The position numbers and the translations under genes are program-made. Of a stretch of 64,000 nucleotides of DNA, positions 35,693 through 46,333 are shown piece after piece; the stretch's first letter is position 1, and each line of letters opens with the position of its first letter. The notes under the pieces were generated by a model. It made no database searches. It saw only the letters and a list, made by a program, of their open reading frames with translations, and was not told the DNA's origin. Source of the DNA: Sambucus nigra (taxonomy: Eukaryota > Streptophyta > Magnoliopsida > Dipsacales > Adoxaceae); contig OX422209.1 of the NCBI GenBank assembly GCA_949130495.1, positions 698,289,757-698,353,756 of the forward strand, written 5' to 3'.

Positions 35693-36191
35693 TGTTGATA
35701 CTAAATTTAACCTGCTGACGTGGACCAATTATGTGGAGACACGTGTCAATCTACATGGCACCCGTGAATATTTTTGACAACACCTTGACCCCGAGGAACT
35801 CAACCTCCCTGACCAACTCAGGCACTCCGAGAAACAAGTGTTCTCCGAGGAACTTTATTATACCGAGCTACTTAGGCGGTTCGAGCAGCTTAGGCAGTCC
35901 GAGCTGTACCTCGTACAGATCATACAGATGTACACGCCTATTGGACAGCTATGTAATATTCTCTCGCATGTACAACCTCAAGGCTATAAATACATTGTAA
36001 CCTCCTCATTAGCAGGGGACTCGGAATTTCTTGGTAAACCCATTATCGAGAATTCTGCAAACAGTCAGCAATAGCACAAACAGTGGACGTAGGCCATTAT
36101 TTCAAGGCTGAACCACTTTAAAAATCTCTTGTCTTTTTTATTTTTATCTGTGATTAAAGAATTAGGTTAAATCTAGTTTTTTACATCAACA
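35693..36191 (+). repeat. 3' LTR of Tat element
   Basis: 499 bp, TGTTGATAC...TACATCAACA. The 18-bp array is kept in phase at 35791, 35809, 35827, 35845, 35863, 35881 and 35899. It lacks about 55 bp present in the 5' LTR. Confidence 0.94.
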
Positions 36192-36712
36192 GTCGAAATG
36201 AGAAAATGGAAGTCTTACAAGATTAAGGTTAATTAATCGGGATAAATAAGGTTTCAGAAGTAAACTGTTTCACGCATTAAGTATATCTATATTTATGTTT
36301 ATATACAGATAAGGTAGTTGTATGTGCACGTAGACATAACATGTTAGAGTCTCCTTTATGACGTTCAATTCTATACTGCATTTTGTATATTTCCCACTGA
36401 GCATTCGACTCACTTCCTCGTTTTGTTATAGCAGGTTAGGTGCGGTTTCATATTTTGAGATCGTTATATAGGTAAGTACTCTTTTTTATTTTACGTTAGT
36501 AGCTCTGAATTCTTAGACTCCGAGGTGCTCCCCATGGGTCCCTCGTGTAGTTTGATTTGAAATTCAAATTGCATATTAAGCAAGTGAAACATTAATTAAA
36601 ATAAAACTGGATTAGCAACATTATATAGGTTGTTTATTGCACTTCACACCTAACGCTCGGTTTGGATCGGATCAATCACGGGTAACCCATAAATCTGGTC
36701 TGGGATGTTATA
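36192..36712 (+). repeat. 3' LTR of LARD element, second part
   Basis: Begins with the right TSD copy GTCGA (36192-36196) and continues the LTR as AATGAGAAAATGGAAG, exactly where 24019 left off compared with the 5' LTR at about 17610. Ends GTTATA at 36712. Confidence 0.87.
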
Positions 36713-38247
36713 ACCGCAAAAAGAGTTTTGTATTCTTAAAAAGTCTCATTCGAGATAAAAAGAGATTCAAAACCCTACATAAATTTCACAAGAGTCAACA
36801 CTTCTAGCCGAATCTCTGCCCAACTAAAAAGCACCAAAAAGTGGGGCTTTCTCCAAAGAAAAAAATCATCTTTTTCCGTGAGGTAAAGAACCTTTTTCCC
36901 AAATATCGTGGCAAAACCTCGCATATATGTATTGACAAAAACTACACATACTTGCGTCCCTCTCTAAATTCGCCCCAGTTTAGGCAACCGAGGATGCAAT
37001 ATACAACGTTTATATTTGTTTGAACCCTAGTTCCTCATCCATAACCTCCACTTGTGTACGAATAGATATGCTCATATGAAAAATAATACAAATAAAATGC
37101 TATTATGCCTTGACAATTGTCTCTCAGCGTATTATTTTTTAGGGATACCTCTATCTTTAGATTACACCTTTATATATTATCCAACCCCATTATTGGAACT
37201 ACGTTGTCTTAGAACCTAAGTCGCCTTGGGTATATTGGCATTTTAATGAGCTAAACTCATGAATACTAAGACCTACAATACGTACCACTATGTATTATCT
37301 GCTAGTGATGCATCTATCCATAGTCCTAACTCTCATGACTTCTACTTTTGCCTTCCCAGTCGACGGATGTTTAACACATGACATCATTAATGTTACACCC
37401 CAAATTAGTTTAAAGGATCACGCCTTCCGTCAAGTAACCACCTGACTATTATTATGTTATGTGTAAATATAAGACATATTCGGTTACTCTCCCATTTTGA
37501 TATTCCATACACCAGTTCTCTCCTTCTCCAAGCCGAGTCCTACACTTGCACACACATCATCTTTGAACATGTGCTACAACCGACCTACGTAGTCTTTGAT
37601 CCCAAGTCCTCATGGGTATGTAAGCACAATATGGAGTCCTTCTCATCAACTCGAGCCTCAATAATATGTCTCTTGACATATGTTTCCACCAAGATGCATC
37701 CATCTATAATCCCCCACATACTGAAAAAGAGATTATAATATCTCAAAGATGTGACCTTTCATGTATCCCTATAAAAACTCTAAATTACATAAAATGAGAT
37801 ATCAAACTATCCCAAAGTCGAGCTCCCTCACACAGTTATATACACACTAATGGCCTCTCGTTACACAAAAGCACAAAGTCATACACAAGATATCTTGTGT
37901 ATCTGCATTGGTTGGGTGATGTTCCTATACCTCTCACTTATATTGTTTTCCTACCTAATCACCTTTATAAATTTTGAGGTACCCTCTCACTAAGTTCTCT
38001 ATATAAATTCTGAAATAATTAAAATGTAATCAATCAATGTAAAGAGCAATTATAACAATAGAATTATGGAAACATACAGAACAAGTGGGGTTCCTAACAC
38101 CTTCCCCACTTTTAACTCGTTTCTCAACTTTTCACTCGTTCCTAACACCTAACACCTAACACCTTCCCCACTTTTAACTCGTTCCTAACACCTTCCCCAC
38201 CTTTAACTCAGTTTACTTTGAACCTTTTTTTATTTTTACATAAAACA
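36713..38247 (+). repeat. Second part of 5' LTR of the Tat/Ogre-like element
   Basis: Continues after the LARD insertion (ACCGCAAAAAGAG) and would be the R/U5 part. The end at TAAAACA (38247) is inferred from the PBS-like string four bases later. A CTAACACCTTCCCCACTTTTAACTCG-type segment is repeated imperfectly at 38092-38212. No coding region is seen. Confidence 0.45.
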
Positions 38248-38250
38248 AAC

Positions 38251-38261
38251 TAGCGACTCTG
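38251..38261 (+). promoter_or_regulatory. PBS-like site of Tat/Ogre-like element
   Basis: TAGCGACTCTG resembles TGGCGACTCTG, the Arg-tRNA PBS of Ogre-type elements. The rest (CTGGGGA expected) has decayed. Confidence 0.5.
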
Positions 38262-40310
38262 AACAATCGATGAAACCCCGTTCTTCTGCACAGAGTCTAC
38301 TCTTACTAAAGGGGCATGCACGAAACCTGAACATGGAGTCAAACAACATCCAGGGGAAATATCATCCACACCCAATGTCCAACTGATAACCTGACCTCAG
38401 GGGACCCGAAGGAAGTGGGAGATAAACACTTATCGCATCCTCGTAATAAAGTTTCCCCCGGGCATAGCATCATACGCAACTCGCTCGAGGCCCGTGATGC
38501 TGGGGATAATTTTTCTTCTATCGGAATGCAACATTGTGTATCATAGTTGGACCTTGATAGCTACATAATAGTGGTGACTCCACAGAAGATAAATCAAGAG
38601 AACCGAACTATCCATATGCTTAATTTCTACTAGGCTTAATATTGTTCTCTCGTATGACTACATTACGTAAATTTTTTATTTATTTCATGGCCTTAGTTTT
38701 AGGGTCCCTCACAACATAGATACGTGCTTAGGTACCCATGTACATGATTGTATATTTTACTAAATACATAAGTACGTGTGAAGGACCTCTCTTTAATATT
38801 AAACATCGAAGTATGTAAAAATTAAAGAATACCTATTTGCATCACGCACTGTATAGTATTGGTTTTCATATTGTTTAAACCCTACACCCTTGAGGCTCCT
38901 AAAAAGAAACTAGTCGAAACAATTCTTACTTTAGGAAATTCATTTTATCTAAAGGGACATTCATACTTTAGAAAATTCACCTCTCCCAAAAAGAGAGGTT
39001 TGTACTTTCAAGATGTCACTACCTCGGATAAAGCTCGTACTTTTGAAAAGTTACTTTCTCGAAATTGTAGTTGATGATACCAGATATAGTACCAACAAGT
39101 AAAATAGTATGGTCTCAATCCAGAATATCTTTAAAATTGCAACAATGGTGTTTATACAAGTATACAAGTGAAGAATTAGGTGAGGAGAAGAGGAGTAAGA
39201 CTATAATACGAGTGGTTCAGTCATTGGCCCACTTCAGTGTGCAGGTGAGTATGAATTTTACTATAGAAATGGGCTCTAATGGCCTTCATGATACAACTCT
39301 CACTAGTTTTTCTCTCTACAGTAGAATGAGCAAAGCTTAGGCTAGGGTTTGAATATTTTGATCCTTTACAATGATGTAAAATATGAGTATATATAGTCCA
39401 TGGGGTGTGTACTGCACCCCTAAGCATATAGTAAGCATGTGTAGAATGTATTTGCCAATAAGGATTGGCCACCTTTCACTAGCTCATGTATATCATAATG
39501 ATGAAATATTCCTCACTAGTCGCCAATGAGTTACCTCACTCTTTTCATCAAACCGCCTAGTATATCGAACGAATCCTCTCTTGATCCCAAGGTCTTGGTG
39601 ACAAGGAACATTTGAAGTTTGTTTAGTACTAGGGTATATTGAATAGGCATTCACAGTTATTCAATAATAAGGTAAAGTGGTGTCACACATAAATTAAAGG
39701 TTTATTAGTCCAATAATCCCGATATATCATAACCCATGGAAATGAAAAACGATCTTTCAGGATTCGAGTCACATCGCCACATTTGCATTTAAATTTTTTT
39801 CTAGAAACGCACCCTATTGTACAAAAAGAATAGATACTCACAAGTCATTTGCTTTGATGAAGTTTTCAAAAAATTATCAAACGGTTAAATGTTAGTCTGA
39901 AATCCCTTAGATTCTAGACTGAATGTCATCCCCTTCTATAAGGGAGACCAAATAGTATGAATTTACAAGTCATCGCCAAAATAGAGTTCCCTTGCATTAG
40001 ATTCCCTTAACCACATTTTATTTCGAGAAAATACATGACTAGAGTCTATTATTTCCTCGCTCCTCATTCTAACAAAATGAGAACTCACACATGATCACCC
40101 GAATCCAGTGGGACTCTATTAAAGTTCCCATCCTTCTTTTAAGATACTAAGAAAAAAAGAATCTAAAAATAAAGTACTGCCCATATACCATTTATGTAGG
40201 ATAAAAGAATTGCATCAGATTAAGTTACTTCATATGTGAGTCCTTATACCCCTTTGTATTATCCTTATTTCAGTCCTTCTATCTCCAAAAACTTGAATGG
40301 AAGTGCCTTG
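38262..40310 (+). other. Leader region of the Tat/Ogre-like element
   Basis: About 2 kb between PBS and first gag trace, without a supported ORF. Long untranslated leaders are usual in Ogre-type elements. Around 39070-39480, reading the minus strand shows a TATATATA box followed by a CTCTACTGTAGAG-type tract, so a further small minus-strand insertion is possible but has no matching ends that I could find. Confidence 0.4.
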
Positions 40311-40699
40311 ACTTCTTCTCCAGTTTCACCACCAGCCGTAAAATCCCACTAAGTTGTTACCTTAGAAACTAGAGTTCGTGAATTATGCTCTTGTTTAGTC
40401 TTGATCAGTGAGCTCCTTACCCAAGAATGTCATTTCTTCATTATCGTATGATCCATTTCTACCGAAGAAGACCAAGTCCATTCAACTATGGATCATATTA
40501 TGGGACATCTTAAATACATCACTGCTTCCCAAAAAACCATGCAGTTCGAGATCAGGGCACTAGTCCAAACCCAAGCTCATAAGGAACCCACACTGTAATG
40601 GTAGATAACATCCTTTCTCCTCTAATCCTCAAAATTAATACCCCTCATGAGGTGGTGGTCGAGGGCGTGCCCACTAACCCTAAGGATCTGCCTGCTCCT
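40311..40699 (+). pseudogene. gag: Tat/Ogre-like gag, N-terminal piece
   Basis: Reading MGHLKYITASQKTMQFEIRA (about 40500-40559) looks like the amphipathic Gag N-terminus. It is followed, after stops, by VVVEGVPTNPKDLPAP, a Pro-rich linker. The piece ends at the solo LTR insertion (TSD CTCCT, 40695-40699) and continues at 42179 with further Pro-rich sequence (APSPPVNIGAP). Many stops and frame changes are present. Confidence 0.5.
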
Positions 40700-42178
40700 T
40701 GATTAGGCATAAATTCTTCACATTTATCCCCTCAATTTTGGTATTTTTATGATCTCGTGCATTGTAAATAGCTTGGATTTGTCTCATATTTATGCTACTA
40801 ACCCCTTTTGGAAACTTTATAGAGAACGCAACACAGTGAAAGAAAGCAAGAAATGGAGAGTTTAAGGGCATTTTTGTAATTTTACATCCATATTCCGGAG
40901 GTGGGGAAAACTATAAAGTTGAAGAGCTCTAAATTACAAGAACACTAGAAAAAAGGCACCCCAATCTGAGCTACGGTGAAGAAGTTATGCCCATTTGAAG
41001 TTGAGAAAGAAATCCAAGAAAAAATTGTTAAGGCCGAACCGAACCGAAGAGATTGAAAAACGAACCGATCCTCCCATTTAGTCAAGCTCCAAATCCGTTA
41101 CAAAATTAGTCACGCTTTCTAAGGGTGACAAAAAGCCAGATATGGGATTTTTATTTTGTGCTTATCTTTTAGCCAAAAGAGTTTTATGTTTTTGAGAGTC
41201 TTCTAAACGACCTCTAGCCTATATATTTAGTCATTAGGACTTATTTTATTCAGATTTCATTGATGTAAAAGCTACTAATCAAGGAGGAACATCTAGTAGA
41301 CGAATTTACATATTTTGCACCTTTAATTCAAGAGCTTTTCCAGTTTTTCTTCAACCTTTGATTTCTTCTTGCATGTTCTTGTTCTTCAATCGTGGTAGCC
41401 GTTATTTCCAGCACTTTTATTATTATTTCTCATGTTTAATTTCTCTTTCCTCTCAATTATGAGTTCATGCAACGTAGATAACATAGTTTTCATTAATTTC
41501 ACCATGTTAGGCGAGATTTTTAAGGGTTGGGATGCATGAACCCAACCCGATATGGTTTGCATGGGTATAAAATTAGTTCTTTAAATTTAATAATTGATTA
41601 GATCGTGTAATATGGTGATCAAAACCGTTGTAAGACTTTTGATCTCGTTTGCTCTAGGTAACCGAGATGCTAAAGAAAGCGACGCGCGTGGTAGCTGATG
41701 GGACACCGCTTTACTCGTCCTTTGCTTATATACTGTGCGGGCTACGATCCCTCATATGTGTAATACTTGGGAGTACTAAAGTTTGGGTTTGATCAATTAT
41801 CTAATTTACGACTAGTTTTGTACTTGGCATACACACTAGGCTTTGGGGGATTATATTCCCAACCTGTTTTCCCTTCATTCTTATTAAGTCATTCTTAGTT
41901 AGTTAAATGTGCTCACATAATAGTTTAATTTAGTGTGCATTTAGTTAATTAGTTATTTACCATCTCAATCATCTTTTTGTTTCTTTTTAGAGTCAAGTTA
42001 GGGTTAACAGTCTTATCTTTGTCGTTACGTTTACTCGTCCTAGTTTCACGTGGATTCGAAACCCAGACTCGCCACTATACTTCATAAGAGTGTAGTTAAA
42101 GTTTTTTTTGTATTGTGATCGGAAGCCGATAACAACGACTAGCGTATTTACGCGGACGCTCGATTTCGATCTCGAGCA
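40700..42178 (+). repeat. Athila-like solo LTR
   Basis: 1479 bp, TGATTAGGCATAAATTC...CTCGAGCA, with TSD CTCCT at 40695-40699 and 42179-42183. There is no PBS, PPT or coding region, so it is a recombined solo LTR. Near its end, GTGGATTCGAAACCCAGACT and AAGAGTGTAGTTAAAG parallel the U5 end of the Athila-like LTR at 44903-44955, which supports the assignment. Confidence 0.85.
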
Positions 42179-42679
42179 CTCCTATTCTAGCTCCATCTCC
42201 CCCTGTTAACATTGGTGCTCCCCACATCCAAGTACCATTCCCCCTGCATGGTTACTTTGAGCCCTACCATTAGTACCATGAGCACCCGAACACCTTTTTT
42301 AAAGGTCCCAACGGGAAGAATCAATGGTCCCTCTATCGGTTAAAGAGGTCATTATCCCGCCACCAAACCAAGAGATAACGTAAGTCCAATACGAACTACG
42401 TCTCCTCCAGGAAGATATCGGTAAAATGCAAACCACAAATGAGCTTACCGATATCAAGAAAATGGACCTCCATCCTAAATCTCGACTTCCGGATAAGTTG
42501 AATATGCCACTCTTCCAAACCTACAAAGGGGTAGTCTCTCCAACCACTTACTTATCTAATTATCACCTCCAGAGGAAGGTCTAAAACGTTGAATAATGGG
42601 TATATTAATAGTGTTCTCATCCACACTTTTCAGAGGATCCCCCGCCTGATACATGGGCCTTAAATGTGAGGGGACTACC
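42179..42679 (+). pseudogene. gag: Tat/Ogre-like gag, middle piece
   Basis: Readable pieces: LRLLQEDIGKMQTTNELTDI, then RLPDKLNMPLFQTYKGV, which corresponds to the conserved 'P-x-K-F-K-x-P-x-F-x-x-Y-x-G' start of the Ogre Gag core, and VLIHTFQ in another frame. It is cut at 42680 by the Tekay-like LTR (TSD CTACC) and resumes at 53188. Confidence 0.65.
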
Positions 42680-42951
42680 TGTAATCCCTCGCATTTTTAT
42701 GATATTAAATAATTATGGAATTAATTATTATTGTTGGATTAATTAAATTAAAAAGGTCGGGAAACTTAATTGTTAATTAATTCGAATTTAAAATAATTAT
42801 TAACTAGGCGTACCAAGGGTTAATACATATTGATGGAAATTATTGATTATTACTGTGGGTATATGTAGTATGGAATTATATAATTTTAAAAATTGTCGAA
42901 GTGATAAATACGACACTTCGGTATTTTTAGTCAAACGTACGTGTGAGTAGT
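42680..42951 (+). repeat. Tekay-like solo LTR, left part
   Basis: 272 bp from TGTAATCCC to the left TSD GTAGT (42947-42951) of the inner element. Confidence 0.85.
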
Positions 42952-45045
42952 TGGTTCGTATCGAATATTGCACTTTATTACCCTCGAACCTATGCATTTT
43001 AGCCCCTTCGGGTACTTTAATGCCTATAATTATGCTCGTTAACTAGACAACCTCCGTTTTACGTGTTAAAATATTATTTGAGGTATAATTGAGCTTTTAT
43101 AGGTATTAAAGTTCTTAGTGTGAAGTTTGAGCACGTTTCGATAAAGTTTCATCGCGATTCGCCCGTTCAGGGGCATTTTCATCATTTTCCACTTCGAGAT
43201 TTTGGCCCGATGTATTCACGGAAGTTGTATCCCTCGGGCCAAGATTTGCATGGCCGTGAACAGTGCACGAATCAGAGTCCGAACGAAGGAAACACGGACT
43301 TTTAATCGGGGAAGAAATATAAGAAATAAATAACAATTCAAATAATTACCCTTGTCTCCCTTTTCTTCTTTAATAACAATTCATATAATTCCACCTATGT
43401 CCCTAACACATTTTTTTGCAGCAAAAAAAAATGGCGATTTGGCCCTAGGCTCGGGTTTCGATTTTGTCTGAAATTCGAGCCTTTGGTCCGAAATTGGAGC
43501 TCGATTTTGGTTCATACGCGCAAATGGGTCTCTTTGGCCATGTTTGGAGCTTGGGTTTGGGTCGTCAATGGTGGAAATGGGTCTTTGCATTTTATGGAGG
43601 AGTTTTTTATTTCTTTGGCCACACACGGTTTTGGTTCTTTGAAATTGCATGTGGGTTTGGTCTTGGGTCTCCACATTTGCACCATGGTTTATTTTGTTGG
43701 GAGTTTATCAATGGCAACAGCTCTCGGCTACAAATGTTGGAACTCATCTTTGGCCATTTTAAATCCAAGAACACAGCTGCTGTGCGTGGGTTTTTTTCAC
43801 AGGCGCGGTCGACCGGCCACGCTCTGGTGGTCGATCGATAAATCCGCTTTTTTCCGTGGGGTTTAGCTAGTGTGCCCTCTCCTGTTTCGCGATCAACCGA
43901 CCCAAGCCACGGTCGACCGACCCTTTCTTATTTTGTGCCGATTTTTGCTGCTTTCCTTTTTTTTTCTATTTTTATTTTCTTTTCTCTTTTTCTTTTGGTC
44001 ATTAAATGTAACTTGACCCATTTTTCTTTTCTTATTTCTTTTCTTTTAATTTCTTTTCCCACTTAGTATAAAAGAACTATTTTGTGTTTATTTGTAGATA
44101 TCTAGTTTTTTTTCTCTAGTTTCTCTCTCTCTCTTAGTTTAACTTAGGGTTTGTAATATTTGGGGAATTTTGTGGAGATAAACCCCTCTCCTCCATTTTT
44201 CTTGGTGGTTTGACACCCATTTATAAAAATGCACACTATTTATTGTCTCCTCTCTTATGTTTATGCTTTGTAACCCAGATTTACATGCTTAGTTATTTAT
44301 TTCATGCCTAAATAATTTTAGTTGTTAATTTATTTATTGTTGCTTTAATTAATTAGTTATGCTTTAATTAATTAGTTTATTCATTTAATGTCATTTAAAT
44401 GCTTAGGGGCTAATTTAAATTAGGTTGTGTCCGATTGAACTCACTTAGGATTGACATGTTGCTTTTCTTTGGTGATGGTATTTACGTATTTATTTCAAGT
44501 GTGTTGTCCTAGTTATTATGCCTAGGAAATTTAACGGGGTATATCACGTATGCCCCGTATTTACGACCTTGCGTGCATAATTTTTGGGGTATTTGTTGAC
44601 GCAAAAATCTTATTAGACTTTTATGCGAATTTAGGGGTGTGACAACTCTTAGTTTAATTAATTATCGAAACGAGACGCAATCTTAATAACTTGTGAACCC
44701 ATGTAACCATTTTATACTAATTAACTCGGGTGAGGGATATTCGACGCAACCTACAGTTTTTATTCTCTTTGTTAATTTAGTTTAAATACACTCGCCTAGT
44801 TTAATATTTTCCTTTTGTTATATTTTTCTTTTTGTTAGAAATTATCTTTTACATTATTATTTTAGGAATATTAAACCAATTAAATTCTAGCATCTTGTCT
44901 TTGTGGATTCGATACCCGGACTGGCCGTCATAATCCTTTAAAAGAGTGTAGTCATAGTTTAGGTTTTTGTATAGATTTGGTGAGCAGAACATAAAACGAC
45001 TGGTGCGTAGGTGACTCTCGCGCTGTGACAAAGTCCTGTCTATCA
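42952..45045 (+). repeat. 5' LTR of Athila-like element
   Basis: 2094 bp. It holds GGTCGACC-type palindromes at 43806-43920 and a TATA box TATAAAAG at 44067-44074, followed by CT-rich sequence. Open readings at 43464-43866 also appear in the 3' LTR but show no domain. Confidence 0.9.
44067..44074 (+). promoter_or_regulatory. TATA box of Athila-like LTR
   Basis: TATAAAAG, about 150 bp after the palindrome cluster and conserved in the 3' LTR at 49530-49537. Confidence 0.6.
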
Positions 45046-45048
45046 AAA

Positions 45049-45066
45049 TAGCGTCGTTGTCGGGGA
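45049..45066 (+). promoter_or_regulatory. Primer-binding site of Athila-like element
   Basis: TAGCGTCGTTGTCGGGGA matches TGGCGCCGTTGCCGGGGA at 15 of 18 positions, with all differences transitions. Confidence 0.75.
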
Positions 45067-45315
45067 CTTGATGTTTTAAAATTTATTTGATTTAGTATTT
45101 CGTAGTATTTTTTTTCTTTCTATTTGTATTATTTGCCTAACATTTTTGTAGGACTTCTACATTTGAGCGCCAAGAACCGCTTGAATTTTTTTGCGCGCAC
45201 ATCATTTTGAGGATTTCGCCTTCGTTTCGGCAATCATTATGATAATTGTCAAAATCTCCATACTCCTTTGACCTTTGGTCAATACTTAGAGTCTCAAAAA
45301 ATTACAAATTCAAAA

Positions 45316-46333
45316 ATGACTTTGGGCGAGTATTACAAAAGTCAAGCTTTGGAGTGCGTGTATTTTGAGGATGATGATAACGACTTTGGGCCTTTAATTC
45401 CTTATAATAGGAATTTTGAAACGAATTGCAATAGTTTTTAATCTTCTTATAATAATGTGTTTGAGTATAGTTTCGATAATAATTTTCAGACTTCTCATTT
45501 CCAAGAATCCGCACCCCAACTTATGCCTTTCGGTGAGGGGTTGCTCATGCTTGAGAATGAGAGGTATGAAGACCGTTATCGGGAAGAATATCATTTTTGG
45601 CAACATGAATTGGATTTATTATTTGAATCCGACGACGATTTTTCTTCTGAAACTTTTGAAGTCGATGAATGTTTTGAACCAAATGAGGATTTTTTCCCTA
45701 CTTTGGAACAAACCATTCTTGACTTGGCCCATGGTTTAATAGAGAATGAAAGTGAGGATGAAATAGATTTAGTATCCATTTGCAATGAAATGATTTTGTC
45801 TTTGGATCCTAAAGAAGAAAGTTTCATTGAAAATGATCCTATCTCCTTCGAAATTCCATTTTTGAGTGATGATAACTCATCTCTTGAGTTTGAATTTCTT
45901 TCCCCCCCCCCCCCCCTTTTCATTCTCCATTATCACATCGTCATAAGTACCCGATGAATCGGTGTCGAACTTTAAAATGTTCAACCCATTCACCGACGAG
46001 GAGTACTTGCTCGAGTTGCTTTCCATGAAGGCATCTTTGCCTCCTTGTGCTCCCCCTACCCTTCTAATTTCAAAATACTTGGAAGATGATTCAATTTTTC
46101 TTGTCCCCCATGTGTATTTGTCACCCATTTTATCCAAATCCCCTATCCTCCCGCCAAAAATTTTAATTGTGGATGGTTCATTTCTTCCGACTTACACATG
46201 CCTTCCGTTGTTTAAACGGAATTCTTATTTTTCGGAAGGTATGCATGTAAGTGAGGGTACACCGGTTATCCTCCAAAGTCAAATTGTAGTTTGGGTGGAC
46301 CCTCAAAAATTTCAACTTCTAGTGTATAGTTAA
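45316..46333 (+). pseudogene. Acidic ORF of unknown function in Athila-like element
   Basis: ATG at 45316 (MTLGEYYKSQALECV) opens a reading of about 340 codons. It is interrupted by TAA at 45439-45441 and, after a run of 14 C at about 45902-45915, by a frame change and a nearby TAA. The next frame continues with FKMFNPFTDEEYLLELLSM to 46333. The first two thirds are very rich in Asp/Glu/Phe/Ser (for example SDDDFSSETFEVDECFEPNE). The last third has Pro-rich and aromatic residues. I recognise no domain; it lacks the Cys/His finger and basic character of Gag. It sits where gag should start. Low complexity allows other explanations, including decayed non-coding sequence. Confidence 0.5.

Larger units (their letters stand above)
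24020..36191 (+). mobile_element. Tat-type Gypsy retrotransposon with antisense genes
   Basis: LTRs at 24020-24573 and 35693-36191 have perfect 7-bp inverted termini (TGTTGAT...ATCAACA at the 3' end). The TSD is GTCGA (24015-24019 and 36192-36196). Interior order: PBS, gag, protease, RT, RNase H, second RNase H, integrase, tandem array, two minus-strand coding regions, PPT. A second (archaic) RNase H and antisense ORFs are known marks of the Tat lineage (Retand, Grande). By eye the LTRs differ at about 17 of about 500 positions, mostly C/T. Gag-pol carries several stops and frameshifts, so the copy is not autonomous now. Confidence 0.95.
14997..36712 (+). mobile_element. Tekay-like LARD (large non-coding LTR retrotransposon), interrupted
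   Basis: Two LTRs of about 3.1 kb start TGTAATACCCCGCC (14997 and 21448) and end CATTATA/GTTATA (18131 and 36712). Flanks ACCCC (14992-14996) and ACCGC (36713-36717) look like a target duplication with one mutation. A PBS follows the 5' LTR and a PPT precedes the 3' LTR. The 3.3-kb interior has no recognisable gag or pol. Its 3' LTR is interrupted at 24020-36191 by a Tat element. Long LTRs, these termini and the TGGTATTAG PBS fit non-autonomous derivatives of Tekay/Del chromoviruses; that assignment is inference. Confidence 0.82.

Noticed and set aside
43464..43866. Two overlapping readings in the Athila-like LTR, also present near 49052-49529
   Set aside because: They recur because the two LTRs are copies; no domain, unusual Trp/Phe/Gly composition, and they lie in the promoter-proximal U3.
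45591..45923. Minus-strand Ser/Lys-rich reading opposite the acidic ORF
   Set aside because: It is the mirror of the acidic Asp/Glu/Phe/Ser-coding strand and has no independent support.
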